From assembly GCA_964539805.1 (NCBI GenBank), contig CAZIKN010000003.1, positions 1-64,000 of the forward strand: a stretch of DNA of 64,000 bases. Direction: 5' to 3'. The first letter of the stretch is position 1; every line of letters begins with the position of its first letter. Below the pieces are notes generated by a model, which was not told the DNA's origin, did not search any database, and saw only the letters and a list, made by a program, of their open reading frames with translations. The translations under genes were made by a program, and so were the position numbers. The stretch is from M3007 sp964539805. GTDB taxonomy: Bacteria > Bacteroidota > Bacteroidia > Chitinophagales > Saprospiraceae. Of the stretch, positions 35,688 to 44,504 are shown one piece after another.

Positions 35688-36311
35688 ATGAAAAATCTTT
35701 TTGCAATAGCGCTGTTATTCTTTTGCACTTATTCGGCTCATGCTCAGTTTTCAATTGGTTTCAAAGGGGGCGTAAACACCCAGATAGGAAAACCTGAAGA
35801 CATAATTATTGGCGGAGGCGACAGCACCCTTAACTTCGGAGTCGAGAACTTCAAATTTGGCACCCAGTTCGGTGCATACGTGCGCATTGGAAACAAATTT
35901 TTTTTCCAGCCTGAACTGACCTTTAACTCCAACAAAACAGATTACCGTGTCCGCAAAAATAACATTGGCGATGTGGTCAAAAACGAGCGCTACCAATATC
36001 TTGACCTGCCGCTCTTATTGGGCTTCACCACAGGCCCGGTACGCTGGATGGGCGGTCCCGTTGGCCATGTTTTCCTGAACAGCAACTCGGAGCTGACGGA
36101 TTTCAAAGAATATTCGTCTAAATTCAAACAAATGACCTGGGGCTGGCAGGCGGGTCTTACCGTTGGTACCGGGCGTTTCTCCTTTGACCTTAGGTATGAA
36201 GGCAATTTCAGCAAACAAGGTGATCACGTTATGTTTTTTGGCGATAAATACAATTTTAGCAACAATCCCCAGCGATTTATCCTCGGATTAAACGTGGCCT
36301 TGATCAAATAA
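35688..36311 (+). CDS. Outer-membrane beta-barrel protein (PorT/OmpW-like size)
   Basis: 207 residues from the ATG at 35688. Signal peptide ends SAHAQF. The mature part alternates polar and hydrophobic residues with glycine/aromatic-rich strands (FSIGFKGGVNTQIG, RYQYLDLPLLLGFTTG, FSFDLRYEGNFS, RFILGLNVAL), the pattern of the Bacteroidota 'outer membrane beta-barrel' family (8-10 strands). Such small barrels include PorT of the type IX system, but identity with PorT cannot be claimed. Single-gene unit with a strong terminator. Confidence 0.8.
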   Translation: MKNLFAIALLFFCTYSAHAQFSIGFKGGVNTQIGKPEDIIIGGGDSTLNFGVENFKFGTQFGAYVRIGNKFFFQPELTFNSNKTDYRVRKNNIGDVVKNERYQYLDLPLLLGFTTGPVRWMGGPVGHVFLNSNSELTDFKEYSSKFKQMTWGWQAGLTVGTGRFSFDLRYEGNFSKQGDHVMFFGDKYNFSNNPQRFILGLNVALIK

Positions 36312-36335
36312 ACTGATTTTTGGGCTATTTCTTTT

Positions 36336-36385
36336 CGCCCCTTGCCGTTATGCGCTCAGGCCAACGGCAAGGGGCGATTTTTTTT
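36336..36385 (+). terminator. Rho-independent terminator after the barrel protein gene
   Basis: Perfect 14-bp stem CGCCCCTTGCCGTT / AACGGCAAGGGGCG with a 13-nt loop and eight T. It isolates the nuo operon from upstream transcription. Confidence 0.93.
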
Positions 36386-36408
36386 GTGTGTTTTTATTTT
36401 ACAGACAA

Positions 36409-36438
36409 TTTGTTGTGCGCTTGAATTTGATACCTTTG
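36409..36438 (+). promoter_or_regulatory. Promoter of the nuo operon
   Basis: TTTG at 36409-36412, 18-nt spacer, TACCTTTG at 36431-36438 (exact). Lies just after the terminator of the previous gene and 89 nt before the nuoA ATG. Confidence 0.6.
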
Positions 36439-36526
36439 CGCCCGCATTGCTTTATTTTCAATTTTCTTTGAAAATAAACCCTGCGCCTACTTTTTTGTTA
36501 AAAGCAAACCTTTCAACTTCGAATAA

Positions 36527-36889
36527 ATGGAACCCTCAGGTTATTTGCCCATCATTTTGCAATCAGTATTTGCAATTGGCTTTGTTGCGCTGGTACTCAT
36601 CGTGGTGCCACTGCTGGGCCCACGCCGGAAAAGCCAGAAAAAAAATGAGAATTTTGAATGTGGAATCGAAAGTCAGGGCAATGCCCGCATTCCGGTATCC
36701 ATCAAGTATTTTATGACGGCTATTTTATTTGTGTTGTTTGATGTGGAGGTGATATTTTTCTATCCTTACGCGGTCAATTTTAGGGCAATGGGTACGGAAG
36801 GTTTTATGGCAGTATTGTTGTTCGTAGCAGTATTCTTAATCGGCTTTTATTACGTTTTGCGCAAAGGCGCCTTTGAATGGGATAAATAG
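36527..36889 (+). CDS. nuoA: NADH-quinone oxidoreductase subunit A
   Basis: 120 residues with three membrane helices. Hallmarks: ENFECGIESQGNAR (loop near the quinone site, around residues 41-54) and FVLFDVEVIFFYPYA with the conserved acidic residues in helix 2. Membrane subunit of complex I next to the quinone pocket. First gene of nuoABCDE-x-F-cassette-GH-x-I. Confidence 0.96.
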   Translation: MEPSGYLPIILQSVFAIGFVALVLIVVPLLGPRRKSQKKNENFECGIESQGNARIPVSIKYFMTAILFVLFDVEVIFFYPYAVNFRAMGTEGFMAVLLFVAVFLIGFYYVLRKGAFEWDK

Positions 36890-36897
36890 CCCGTCAT

Positions 36898-36950
36898 CAC
36901 ATTGCTCCACATTATCATATTTACAAATTAGCATATTATCACATTATAAT
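36898..36950. repeat. AT-rich TTAGCATATTATCACATTA spacer repeat in nuoA-nuoB
   Basis: Tandem-like CACATTATCATATTTACAAATTAGC then ATATTATCACATTATAATAT. Related spacers occur before nuoF, before nuoH and at 27.5 kb. Confidence 0.55.
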
Positions 36951-36952
36951 AT

Positions 36953-37489
36953 ATGGCACAAGTAGTAGAAATGCCGGAAGGCTATGGCGGAGAAGGATTC
37001 TTTGCCACTTCCCTTTCAAAAGCCGTGGGTTTGGCCCGCGCAAACTCCATTTGGCCGCTTCCATTTGCCACCTCTTGTTGTGGTATTGAGTTCATGGCCG
37101 TTATGGGTACTAACTATGATCTTTCCCGTTTTGGCATGGAACGCCTGTCTTTTTCCCCTCGACAGGCGGATTTGCTGATGGTCATGGGTACCATTGCCAA
37201 AAAAATGGGTCCTGTGCTTAAGCAGGTTTATACCCAGATGGCTGAGCCCAAATGGGTCATTGCTGTGGGTGCCTGTGCCAGCTCCGGTGGTATTTTTGAT
37301 ACTTATTCCGTACTTCAGGGCATTGACAAGGTTATCCCCGTGGATGTATATGTGCCGGGTTGCCCACCACGCCCCGAGCAGATTATTGATGGGATCATGA
37401 AAATACAGGAATTGGTAAAAAACGAGCCACTCAGGCGTCGTCACAGTCCTGAGTATCAGCACTTATTGGAAAAATATCAAATAGGCTAA
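36953..37489 (+). CDS. nuoB: NADH-quinone oxidoreductase subunit B
   Basis: 178 residues. Ligands of the N2 [4Fe-4S] cluster are Cys42, Cys43 (TSCCGIE), Cys108 (VGACASSGG) and Cys137 (VPGCPPRPE). N2 passes electrons to quinone at the NuoB/NuoD interface. Confidence 0.97.
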   Translation: MAQVVEMPEGYGGEGFFATSLSKAVGLARANSIWPLPFATSCCGIEFMAVMGTNYDLSRFGMERLSFSPRQADLLMVMGTIAKKMGPVLKQVYTQMAEPKWVIAVGACASSGGIFDTYSVLQGIDKVIPVDVYVPGCPPRPEQIIDGIMKIQELVKNEPLRRRHSPEYQHLLEKYQIG

Positions 37490-37506
37490 TACCCTGCGTA
37501 CAAAAA

Positions 37507-38034
37507 ATGCAATCATACGACAATATAATCGCTCGACTAACGCAAATTGCCCCGGGCCTTGTTCATAGCACGGATACAAGCCTTGATGGTATTTTGAATC
37601 TGCATACCTCCAGAGAACATTTGATCGGACTGCTCAAATTGCTCCGAGATGATGCACAACTACAGTTTAATTTTCTGACTTCTTTGTGCGCCATCCATTA
37701 TCCTGATCTTGCCGGCCAAGAACTCGGCATGGTATATCACCTGCACAATTGGCAAGCCAATATCAGGATCCGTGTCAAAATTGCATTTCCAGCAGAAGAT
37801 CCACACGTGCCAACGCTCACCGTGCTCTGGCCATCTGCCAATTGGATGGAACGCCAGGAATATGACTTCTTTGGTGTCGTGTTCACAGGCCACCCTGATC
37901 TGCGCCGCATATTGAACGTTGATGATTTGGGGGCTTTCCCATTGCGCAAGGAATTTCGCCTCGAAGACGGCACTCGCACAGATAAAGACGACCGCTTTTT
38001 TGGCCGTGATGGACATGAAGGACAGGAGTTTTAA
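37507..38034 (+). CDS. nuoC: NADH-quinone oxidoreductase subunit C
   Basis: 175 residues. The conserved core ERQEYDFFGVVFTGHPDLRRI (about 117-137), followed by FPLRKEF, marks the 30-kDa subunit. Separate from NuoD, unlike the NuoCD fusion of E. coli. Begins 17 nt after nuoB. Confidence 0.95.
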   Translation: MQSYDNIIARLTQIAPGLVHSTDTSLDGILNLHTSREHLIGLLKLLRDDAQLQFNFLTSLCAIHYPDLAGQELGMVYHLHNWQANIRIRVKIAFPAEDPHVPTLTVLWPSANWMERQEYDFFGVVFTGHPDLRRILNVDDLGAFPLRKEFRLEDGTRTDKDDRFFGRDGHEGQEF

Positions 38035-38121
38035 CGTGTTTATTGGTTAATTGAATCCCATATTCTAAAGCAGAAACTATTGATTTTGGTCAATTTTTGA
38101 AATTATTGAGTCGCCACTAAC

Positions 38122-39327
38122 ATGCAAGTCCAATCATACTTTTCCTCCCTCGACAACCTTGATGGAGAACTCGCAACCCTTAACCTCGGCCCGACCCACC
38201 CGGCTACCCACGGCATTTTTCAAAATGTCCTAAAAATGGATGGCGAGCGAATCGTTAGCGCAGAGCCAACTATAGGTTATATCCATCGCGCTTTCGAAAA
38301 ATTAGCCGAGCGTCGTCCCTACAACCAGATAACTCCCATCACGGATCGCCTTAATTATTGTTCATCCCCGATTAACAATATGGGCTGGCACATGACCGTG
38401 GAAAAACTGATCGGTTGTGAGGTACCCAAGCGGGCCCAGTACATGCGGGTTATCATTATGGAACTTTCGCGCATTGCCGACCACTTAGTCTGCAATGCCG
38501 TGATAGGGGTAGATACGGGTGCCTTGACGGGCTTTACCTACATGTTCCAGGAACGTGAAAGGATATATGATATGTTTGAAGAGGTTTGCGGGGCTCGTCT
38601 TACCACCAATATTGGTCGTATAGGAGGCATGGAACGCGATTTCACACCTCGTTTCCATGCGCTGTTAAAGGATTTTTTAAAAACTTTTCCAGCCCGTTTT
38701 GAAGAGTTTGCGGGCCTTTTGGAGCGCAACCGTATCTTTATGGATCGCACCATTGGCGCAGGCCCTATCAAAGCCGAACGCGCCATACAATACGGTTTCA
38801 CAGGGCCAAATTTGCGCGCTGCAGGCGTGGATTATGACATACGTATCATGACGCCTTACAGCAGCTACAGCGATTTTGAATTTGATGTGCCTATTGGAAA
38901 AGAAGGCGATACATACGATCGCTTTATGGTGCGCCAGGAAGAGATCCGCCAAAGCCTGAGTATTATAAATCAGGCTTATAAAAACTTGCCCAAAGGAGAT
39001 TATCATGCGGATGTCCCAGCATTTTATTTGCCCGAAAAGCCAGAAGTGTACACCAAAATGGAGGCCCTGATTTATCACTTCAAGGTGGTTATGCAGGAAA
39101 CCCCAATTCCAGTTGGAGAAGTGTATCATTCAGTTGAAGGTGGTAATGGCGAACTGGGCTTTTACCTGATCTCTGATGGAGGACGCACCCCTTATCGGCT
39201 GCATTTCCGCCGCCCTTGTTTTATTTATTATCAAGCATACCCTGAAATGGTGAAAGGCTCCATGCTTTCTGACGCCATCCTGACCATGAGCTCGATGAAC
39301 GTGATCGCAGGGGAGTTAGATGCCTAA
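38122..39327 (+). CDS. nuoD: NADH-quinone oxidoreductase subunit D
   Basis: 401 residues of the 49-kDa subunit. GPTHPATHGIF near 23-33 and GYIHRAFEKLAE near 53-64 hold the quinone-site His and Tyr-side residues; MERDFTPRFHALL and the C-terminal SMNVIAGELDA (ending in the family's typical GE.D) are present. Partner of NuoB around cluster N2. Confidence 0.97.
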   Translation: MQVQSYFSSLDNLDGELATLNLGPTHPATHGIFQNVLKMDGERIVSAEPTIGYIHRAFEKLAERRPYNQITPITDRLNYCSSPINNMGWHMTVEKLIGCEVPKRAQYMRVIIMELSRIADHLVCNAVIGVDTGALTGFTYMFQERERIYDMFEEVCGARLTTNIGRIGGMERDFTPRFHALLKDFLKTFPARFEEFAGLLERNRIFMDRTIGAGPIKAERAIQYGFTGPNLRAAGVDYDIRIMTPYSSYSDFEFDVPIGKEGDTYDRFMVRQEEIRQSLSIINQAYKNLPKGDYHADVPAFYLPEKPEVYTKMEALIYHFKVVMQETPIPVGEVYHSVEGGNGELGFYLISDGGRTPYRLHFRRPCFIYYQAYPEMVKGSMLSDAILTMSSMNVIAGELDA

Positions 39328-39352
39328 AAGGTTTATCATTACATTCATTTTT

Positions 39353-39898
39353 ATGACCGCAATACATACAAATGACGCAGCGCCATTCGCTTATAGCCCC
39401 GAATCGCATGCAGAAGTCAAAAATTTAATGAAAAAGTACCCTGAAGGACGGGGTAAAAGTGCCATAATCAGGGCTTTGCATATTGCTCAGGAAGAAAACG
39501 ATGGCTGGCTCAGTGTACCTGCCATGGATCATGTTGCCGATGTGCTGGGTATTAGTCCAATCGAAGTGTATGAAGTCGCCAGCTTTTATTCTATGTACAA
39601 TCTTGCTCCTGTGGGCAAATATGTATTGGAATTTTGCCAAACAGGGCCTTGTGCCATTGAAGGCGCCGAGCAAATTATTGAATACACCAAAAAGAAATTG
39701 GGTATTGGCAAAAACGAAACTACCTCCGATGGCATGTTTACCATTAAGCAAGTAGAATGCTTGGGTGCCTGCGGCTATGCTCCTATGATGCAGGTGGGTG
39801 AATTTTACCATGAGCACCTGGACGAGGCCAAGATAGATCAATTCATAGCGGATTGTCAGGCCGGAAAGATCAATAAAGGAAGTTGGAAAATGCATTGA
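39353..39898 (+). CDS. nuoE: NADH-quinone oxidoreductase subunit E
   Basis: 181 residues from the ATG at 39353; an upstream ATG at 39320 overlaps nuoD and adds an odd hydrophobic leader. Thioredoxin-like [2Fe-2S] ligands Cys95, Cys100 (CQTGPC), Cys136 and Cys140 (CLGAC) hold cluster N1a. Works with NuoF in the NADH-oxidising arm. Confidence 0.95.
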   Translation: MTAIHTNDAAPFAYSPESHAEVKNLMKKYPEGRGKSAIIRALHIAQEENDGWLSVPAMDHVADVLGISPIEVYEVASFYSMYNLAPVGKYVLEFCQTGPCAIEGAEQIIEYTKKKLGIGKNETTSDGMFTIKQVECLGACGYAPMMQVGEFYHEHLDEAKIDQFIADCQAGKINKGSWKMH

Positions 39899-39928
39899 AA
39901 TTTGTACACCTAAACTAATAAAAAACTC

Positions 39929-40330
39929 ATGTTATCCAACAAGCAAATCGAAGAAATATTAGCCAAAAAACCCGAGAAACGATACAACTATTTCATTAAA
40001 ACGGTATGCGCAGAAGAGGAAGTCTGGGGTTTGATTGATGAAGATGGTTGGCTTTTGTTGGAAGTGGAAGGCGAAGATAATGATGCCATCGCGGTGTTCC
40101 CAAACAGGGAGTTTGCACAAATGTTCCGCGAAAATGATGAGGAATATGCTGATTTTGCGGTGGAAGCAATGGATTTATATGAATTTGTGGATTGGCTGGA
40201 AGATTTTGAGGTGGACAACATAAAAGTAGCGGTATTTCCAACCATCAATATGCAGAGTGCGGTGATGCCGCCGGACAGGATCAGGGATGATATTCAGGCT
40301 GAATTTGACAAAGAAGAAGGAGAGGGATGA
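39929..40330 (+). CDS. DUF2750 protein inside the nuo operon
   Basis: 133 residues, strongly acidic. FIKTVCAEEEVWGLIDEDGW, then AIAVFPNREFAQMF and FVDWLEDFEVDNIKVAVFPT, match the DUF2750 family, small cytosolic proteins of unknown function. It sits 30 nt after nuoE and 70 nt before nuoF, where no complex I subunit is expected. No metal-binding or membrane element is seen. It may be an unrelated passenger or an accessory factor. Confidence 0.75.
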   Translation: MLSNKQIEEILAKKPEKRYNYFIKTVCAEEEVWGLIDEDGWLLLEVEGEDNDAIAVFPNREFAQMFRENDEEYADFAVEAMDLYEFVDWLEDFEVDNIKVAVFPTINMQSAVMPPDRIRDDIQAEFDKEEGEG

Positions 40331-40335
40331 GACAT

Positions 40336-40399
40336 TGTCATATTATTACATTCCCCACACTATCACATTATTACATTAGAAAATTATCACATTAATATA
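40336..40399. repeat. AT-rich CATTATCACATTA spacer repeat before nuoF
   Basis: Repeated (T)ATTACATT / TATCACATTA units in the 70-nt gap between the DUF2750 gene and nuoF. Confidence 0.55.
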
Positions 40400-40400
40400 A

Positions 40401-41747
40401 ATGGGTCGTAAATTACTTTTGGAACATGCCCATGTGGAGGGTATCAACACCTACGAGGTTTACCGCAAACATGGAGGTTATCGCTCAGTGGAAAAGGCTT
40501 TAAAGAGCATGACCCCCGACGAGGTAGTAGAAGAGGTAAAAAAATCAGGCCTTCGCGGACGTGGAGGTGCCGGTTTCCCAACTGGTATGAAATGGTCTTT
40601 TCTCGCCAAACCGGAAGGCGTGTCGCGCTACCTGTGCTGCAATGCCGACGAATCCGAACCCGGAACGTTCAAAGACCGCTATTTAATGGAGAAAATCCCC
40701 CATTTGCTCATCGAAGGCATGATTACGTCATCCTATGCACTTGGGGCAAATACCTCCTATATCTATATACGCGGCGAGTATTCCTGGATTGTATTTATAT
40801 TGGAAAAGGCCATAGCAGAAGCTTACGAGAAAGGCTGGTTGGGCAAGAATATTCTTGGCACGGGCTATGACCTGGATTTGTACGTCAACCCGGGCGCAGG
40901 TGCCTATATTTGTGGAGAAGAGACTGCCTTGATTGAAAGTTTAGAGGGTAAACGCGGCAATCCGCGTATCAAACCCCCGTTTCCAGCAGTGAAAGGCCTG
41001 TGGCAATGCCCCACAGTAGTCAATAACGTAGAAACCATAGCAGCTGTAGTGCCCATTGTGAACGACGGCGGCGAGGAATACGCCAAAATTGGTATTGGGA
41101 AAAGCACAGGCACCAAATTGATTTCTGCAAGTGGCAACATCAATAAGCCAGGGGTGTATGAAATTGAAATGAATATTTCCGTGGAGGAATTTATTTATTC
41201 CGATGAATGGTGCGGGGGCATCAAACGCGGCAAACGCCTTAAGGCCTGTGTCCCTGGCGGTTCGTCCGTGCCCATTTTGCCCCACTTTTTGGTGTGCAAA
41301 ACAGCTGCCGGCGAAAATCGCATGATGACCTACGAAAGCCTTGCCGATGGCGGGTTTGCCACAGGTTCCATGCTCGGTTCGGGCGGCTTCATCGTATATG
41401 ATGAAGATCAGTGTATCGTGCGCAATACCTGGAACTTCTCGCGCTTTTATGCCCATGAATCATGTGGGCAATGCTCTCCTTGTCGAGAAGGCACAGGTTG
41501 GATGGAAAAAGTGCTGCACCGCATGGAACACGGCCATGGCAAAATGAGTGATATTGACCTTTTGGTGGATGTGGCCAAAAAAATAGAAGGCAACACCATT
41601 TGCCCGCTCGGCGATGCTGCTGCCTGGCCTGTTTCAGCCGCTATTCGCCATTTCCGTGAAGAATTTGAATGGCATGTAAACGAGCCAAAACTCTGTTTGG
41701 AGCGGAATTATGGGTTGGTGAAGGAGCCGGTGGTGGCAATTTCGTAA
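40401..41747 (+). CDS. nuoF: NADH-quinone oxidoreductase subunit F
   Basis: 448 residues. NADH/FMN site GRGGAGFPTG at 53-62 and NADESEPGTFKDR; the [4Fe-4S] N3 ligands lie in ESCGQCSPCREGTGW (near 355) plus the Cys in TICPLGDAA (near 400). Oxidises NADH and passes electrons into the chain. The foreign ATPase gene starts only 11 nt after the stop. Confidence 0.97.
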   Translation: MGRKLLLEHAHVEGINTYEVYRKHGGYRSVEKALKSMTPDEVVEEVKKSGLRGRGGAGFPTGMKWSFLAKPEGVSRYLCCNADESEPGTFKDRYLMEKIPHLLIEGMITSSYALGANTSYIYIRGEYSWIVFILEKAIAEAYEKGWLGKNILGTGYDLDLYVNPGAGAYICGEETALIESLEGKRGNPRIKPPFPAVKGLWQCPTVVNNVETIAAVVPIVNDGGEEYAKIGIGKSTGTKLISASGNINKPGVYEIEMNISVEEFIYSDEWCGGIKRGKRLKACVPGGSSVPILPHFLVCKTAAGENRMMTYESLADGGFATGSMLGSGGFIVYDEDQCIVRNTWNFSRFYAHESCGQCSPCREGTGWMEKVLHRMEHGHGKMSDIDLLVDVAKKIEGNTICPLGDAAAWPVSAAIRHFREEFEWHVNEPKLCLERNYGLVKEPVVAIS

Positions 41748-41758
41748 ACTTTTGAAAA

Positions 41759-42871
41759 GTGATCACTGAGGTTAACATCAAAAACTTTAAATCTATTGTT
41801 GATTTGACACTACCGTTGTCGAACATCAACGTGTTTATTGGTGCAAATGGCTGTGGTAAATCTAATATTTTAGAAGCAAATGGTTTTGCGGCTGAAGCAG
41901 ACAATGCTCCAATGATGACTGTTGGTTATAAAGAAGCAAGCTATGAAGTTGGTCTTCAGGGAATCTTAAAAAGATCAAATCTTTATACCAGAGGAATACG
42001 AGATGCAAAGCCTTCATTAATATACAATGCTTTTCCAGATATTGAAAAAAATACTGAAATCAGTATTAAATATTCATTCGACGATGTGAAAGAAAGTTGG
42101 CATGAATGTCTTTTCTCAATTGATAATGTAAAAGATCCGTACCCTGAATGGATAGTAATCAATCGTAGAAAAAATATTAAAAAAAATTACGCCCCTTTGA
42201 TTGACTATCACATATATACTCCAAATATTTTGGCTTTAAGGGGCTTAACTTCTGAAAGCAGAGTAGAACCTTTAGGGATATATGGCGAAGGGTTAGATAT
42301 CTTGATTTCTTCATTCTCTTCAAAAGGCTTAGAAGAAATAAAAACAAAATTAAGTGTAATTGAATGGCTTGATGATATTATCCTTGATGTAAAGGATGAA
42401 TTAAAGTTAAAAGGGTTCAAAGCGGGAAGAGGAAAGTCATTGCTGTATTTTAAGGATAAATTTTTATCAGAACAAAATAATATTTTTTCTGCCGAAAATG
42501 CTAATGGAGGTATCTTGATTGTTTTGTTTTATTTGAGCCTTTTTATCAGTAATCGAACTCCTGGCTTCTTTGCGATTGATAATATTGAGAACGGTTTGAA
42601 CCCAATGCTTTGTAGGAAAATGCTAAAGGTATTGTCTGAAATTGCCATTGGAAATGGAAAGCAGGCGTTGATCACAACACATAATCCTGCTGTTTTGGAT
42701 GGTTTGAACCTTAATGACGATAGACAAAGACTTTTTGTGGTGAGACGTAATGATGAAGGACATACACAAGTCGAGCGTATCAAATTGAAACCTCAAACAA
42801 ACGGAGAGCAACTAAAACTCTCTGAAATGTGGATGCGTGGTTATCTTGGCGGGTTGCCGACAAATTTTTAA
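41759..42871 (+). CDS. AAA/ABC-type ATPase (AAA_21-like), predicted defence ATPase
   Basis: 370 residues, GTG start at 41759. Walker A GANGCGKSN at 28-36 preceded by the SMC/RecF-like start ITEVNIKNFKSIVDLTL; signature-like ANGGIL near 248; Walker B FFAIDNIENGLNP at about 270-282 (Asp274, Glu277); H-switch ITTHNPAVLDG (His308). This matches OLD/AAA_21 ATPases that partner with nucleases in anti-phage systems (Gabija, Septu, PARIS-like). The gene is visibly AT-richer than nuoF and nuoG, suggesting transfer. Forms a pair with the next gene (6-nt gap). The precise system is not recognised. Confidence 0.85.
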   Translation: MITEVNIKNFKSIVDLTLPLSNINVFIGANGCGKSNILEANGFAAEADNAPMMTVGYKEASYEVGLQGILKRSNLYTRGIRDAKPSLIYNAFPDIEKNTEISIKYSFDDVKESWHECLFSIDNVKDPYPEWIVINRRKNIKKNYAPLIDYHIYTPNILALRGLTSESRVEPLGIYGEGLDILISSFSSKGLEEIKTKLSVIEWLDDIILDVKDELKLKGFKAGRGKSLLYFKDKFLSEQNNIFSAENANGGILIVLFYLSLFISNRTPGFFAIDNIENGLNPMLCRKMLKVLSEIAIGNGKQALITTHNPAVLDGLNLNDDRQRLFVVRRNDEGHTQVERIKLKPQTNGEQLKLSEMWMRGYLGGLPTNF

Positions 42872-42877
42872 AAGAAG

Positions 42878-43567
42878 ATGAAGGCGGGAATCATTGCGGA
42901 AGGAGCGGGCGACGCGGCAGTCGTCACCAATATACTTAAAGGCAAATTAGGCCTACAGCGAAGCGATATCATATATTTGACCCCCGATCTTGATTTCGAT
43001 GAAACAGATTTGAGTTTGATGAGACCGGAACAATTCAGTACATGGTCTGTTGTGCGTCAAAAATGCTGTGACGACCTATTTTTGACCCGTTTTTTTGAAG
43101 GCATTGACGATAACAGGATTCTGGTTGTCCACATTGATGCAGCGGAGCGTTTTGAAAAAAACTACGAGGTATTGGAACCCAAACGATCAGAAGCCGATGA
43201 TTATCCCGTGGAGGTAAGGCGCAATATAGAGGCAAAAATACGGGAGTGGACACGAGGCAGTTATTCGAACAAGATCGTTTGTGCCATTGCAGTGGAAGAA
43301 ACGGATGCTTGGTTGCTGACTATTTATCTACCTCTCCAAACTGAAACCGCTTTACTTGCCAATCCGAAAGAAAGGCTCAACAAAGAACTGAACAAGCCCA
43401 ATCTCCTAACAGACAAAGAGCGGAAAAAGTTGTTTTCCCAATCAATTTTTAACCGTTATTTGCAACTCTCCGAACCATTCAGAAAACTTAAGGAATTGAA
43501 CAAATTATCGGAAAAGAACGCTAGCCTACTCATGTTTTGTGAGGATTTAGAAAAATACAAGCAATAA
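42878..43567 (+). CDS. TOPRIM/DUF4276-like putative nuclease, partner of the ATPase
   Basis: 229 residues. The start AGIIAEGAGDAAVV has the Glu (residue 8) and Gly layout of a TOPRIM first strand; VVHIDAAE (Asp87, Glu90) and IAVEETDAWLL (Glu140/141, Asp143) provide further acidic positions, and EETDAWLL recalls DUF4276. The C-terminal third is a lysine-rich helical region. A metal-dependent nuclease or effector role is inferred from this pattern and from its pairing with an OLD-like ATPase, as with AriA/AriB or Gabija parts. The stop is 1 nt before the nuoG ATG, so it is coupled to the nuo operon. Confidence 0.6.
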   Translation: MKAGIIAEGAGDAAVVTNILKGKLGLQRSDIIYLTPDLDFDETDLSLMRPEQFSTWSVVRQKCCDDLFLTRFFEGIDDNRILVVHIDAAERFEKNYEVLEPKRSEADDYPVEVRRNIEAKIREWTRGSYSNKIVCAIAVEETDAWLLTIYLPLQTETALLANPKERLNKELNKPNLLTDKERKKLFSQSIFNRYLQLSEPFRKLKELNKLSEKNASLLMFCEDLEKYKQ

Positions 43568-43568
43568 A

Positions 43569-44501
43569 ATGGCAAAAGTAACCATAGACGGACAAAGTAT
43601 TGAAGTGCCAGATGGCACCACCATTTTACAGGCAGCACGCCAAATCGGCGGTGAATTGGTGCCGCCTGCCATGTGCTATTATTCCACGCTGAAAGGCTCA
43701 GGGGGCAAGTGCCGCACCTGCCTCGTCCGCGTGACCAAAGGCTCGGAAAAAGACCCGCGCCCCATGCCCAAACTCGTGGCTTCTTGCCAAACAATGGTCA
43801 TGGACGGCATGGAAGTGGCCAGCAAGAGCGACCCAAGCGTGGTAGAAGCCCGTGCCGGTGTAGTTGAGTTCCTGTTGCTCAACCATCCGCTGGACTGCCC
43901 TATCTGCGACCAAGCGGGCGAATGCCACTTGCAGGACCTTGCCTTTGAGCACGGTAAAGCCGGCACGCGGTATGAATTTGAGCGGCGCACTTTCGAAAAA
44001 ATTGACATCGGGCCCTACATCAAACTACACATGACGCGCTGCATCCTGTGCTACCGCTGTGTTTTTGTGGCCAATCAATTGACGGATAAACGCGTGCATG
44101 GTATCATTAATCGAGGCGATCATGCGGAAATCAGCACTTTCATTGAAAAAGCCATTGACAATGATTTCAGCGGCAACGTGATTGATGTTTGCCCTGTAGG
44201 TGCCCTGACTGACCGCACTTTCCGCTTCAAAAGCCGTGTATGGTTCCTGAATCCCATGGATGCCCACCGCGACTGCGAAAAGTGCAGTGGTAAAGCGGTG
44301 GTCTGGATGTACGGAAAAGAAATTTACCGCGTCACCGCCCGTAAGGATAAATACGGTGAAGTGCATGATTATATCTGCAATACTTGTCGTTTTGACAAAA
44401 AAAGCATCAGTGACTGGACCATTGAGGGTGCTCGCGATATTGATCGGCACTCTGTCATTTCACAAGGTCATTATGACGAAACAACCATGACGGTCCGATA
44501 A
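43569..44501 (+). CDS. nuoG: NADH-quinone oxidoreductase subunit G, short Bacteroidota form
   Basis: 310 residues. [2Fe-2S] ligands in AMCYYSTLKGSGGKCRTC, then the His/Cys cluster HPLDCPICDQAGEC, and the [4Fe-4S] group CILCYRC with VIDVCPVGAL. A later CEKC/CNTC pattern may hold another metal. The large molybdopterin-like domain of E. coli NuoG (about 900 residues) is absent, a form I recall from other Bacteroidota rather than a local truncation. Begins 1 nt after the TOPRIM-like gene. Confidence 0.92.
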   Translation: MAKVTIDGQSIEVPDGTTILQAARQIGGELVPPAMCYYSTLKGSGGKCRTCLVRVTKGSEKDPRPMPKLVASCQTMVMDGMEVASKSDPSVVEARAGVVEFLLLNHPLDCPICDQAGECHLQDLAFEHGKAGTRYEFERRTFEKIDIGPYIKLHMTRCILCYRCVFVANQLTDKRVHGIINRGDHAEISTFIEKAIDNDFSGNVIDVCPVGALTDRTFRFKSRVWFLNPMDAHRDCEKCSGKAVVWMYGKEIYRVTARKDKYGEVHDYICNTCRFDKKSISDWTIEGARDIDRHSVISQGHYDETTMTVR

Positions 44502-44504
44502 AAA

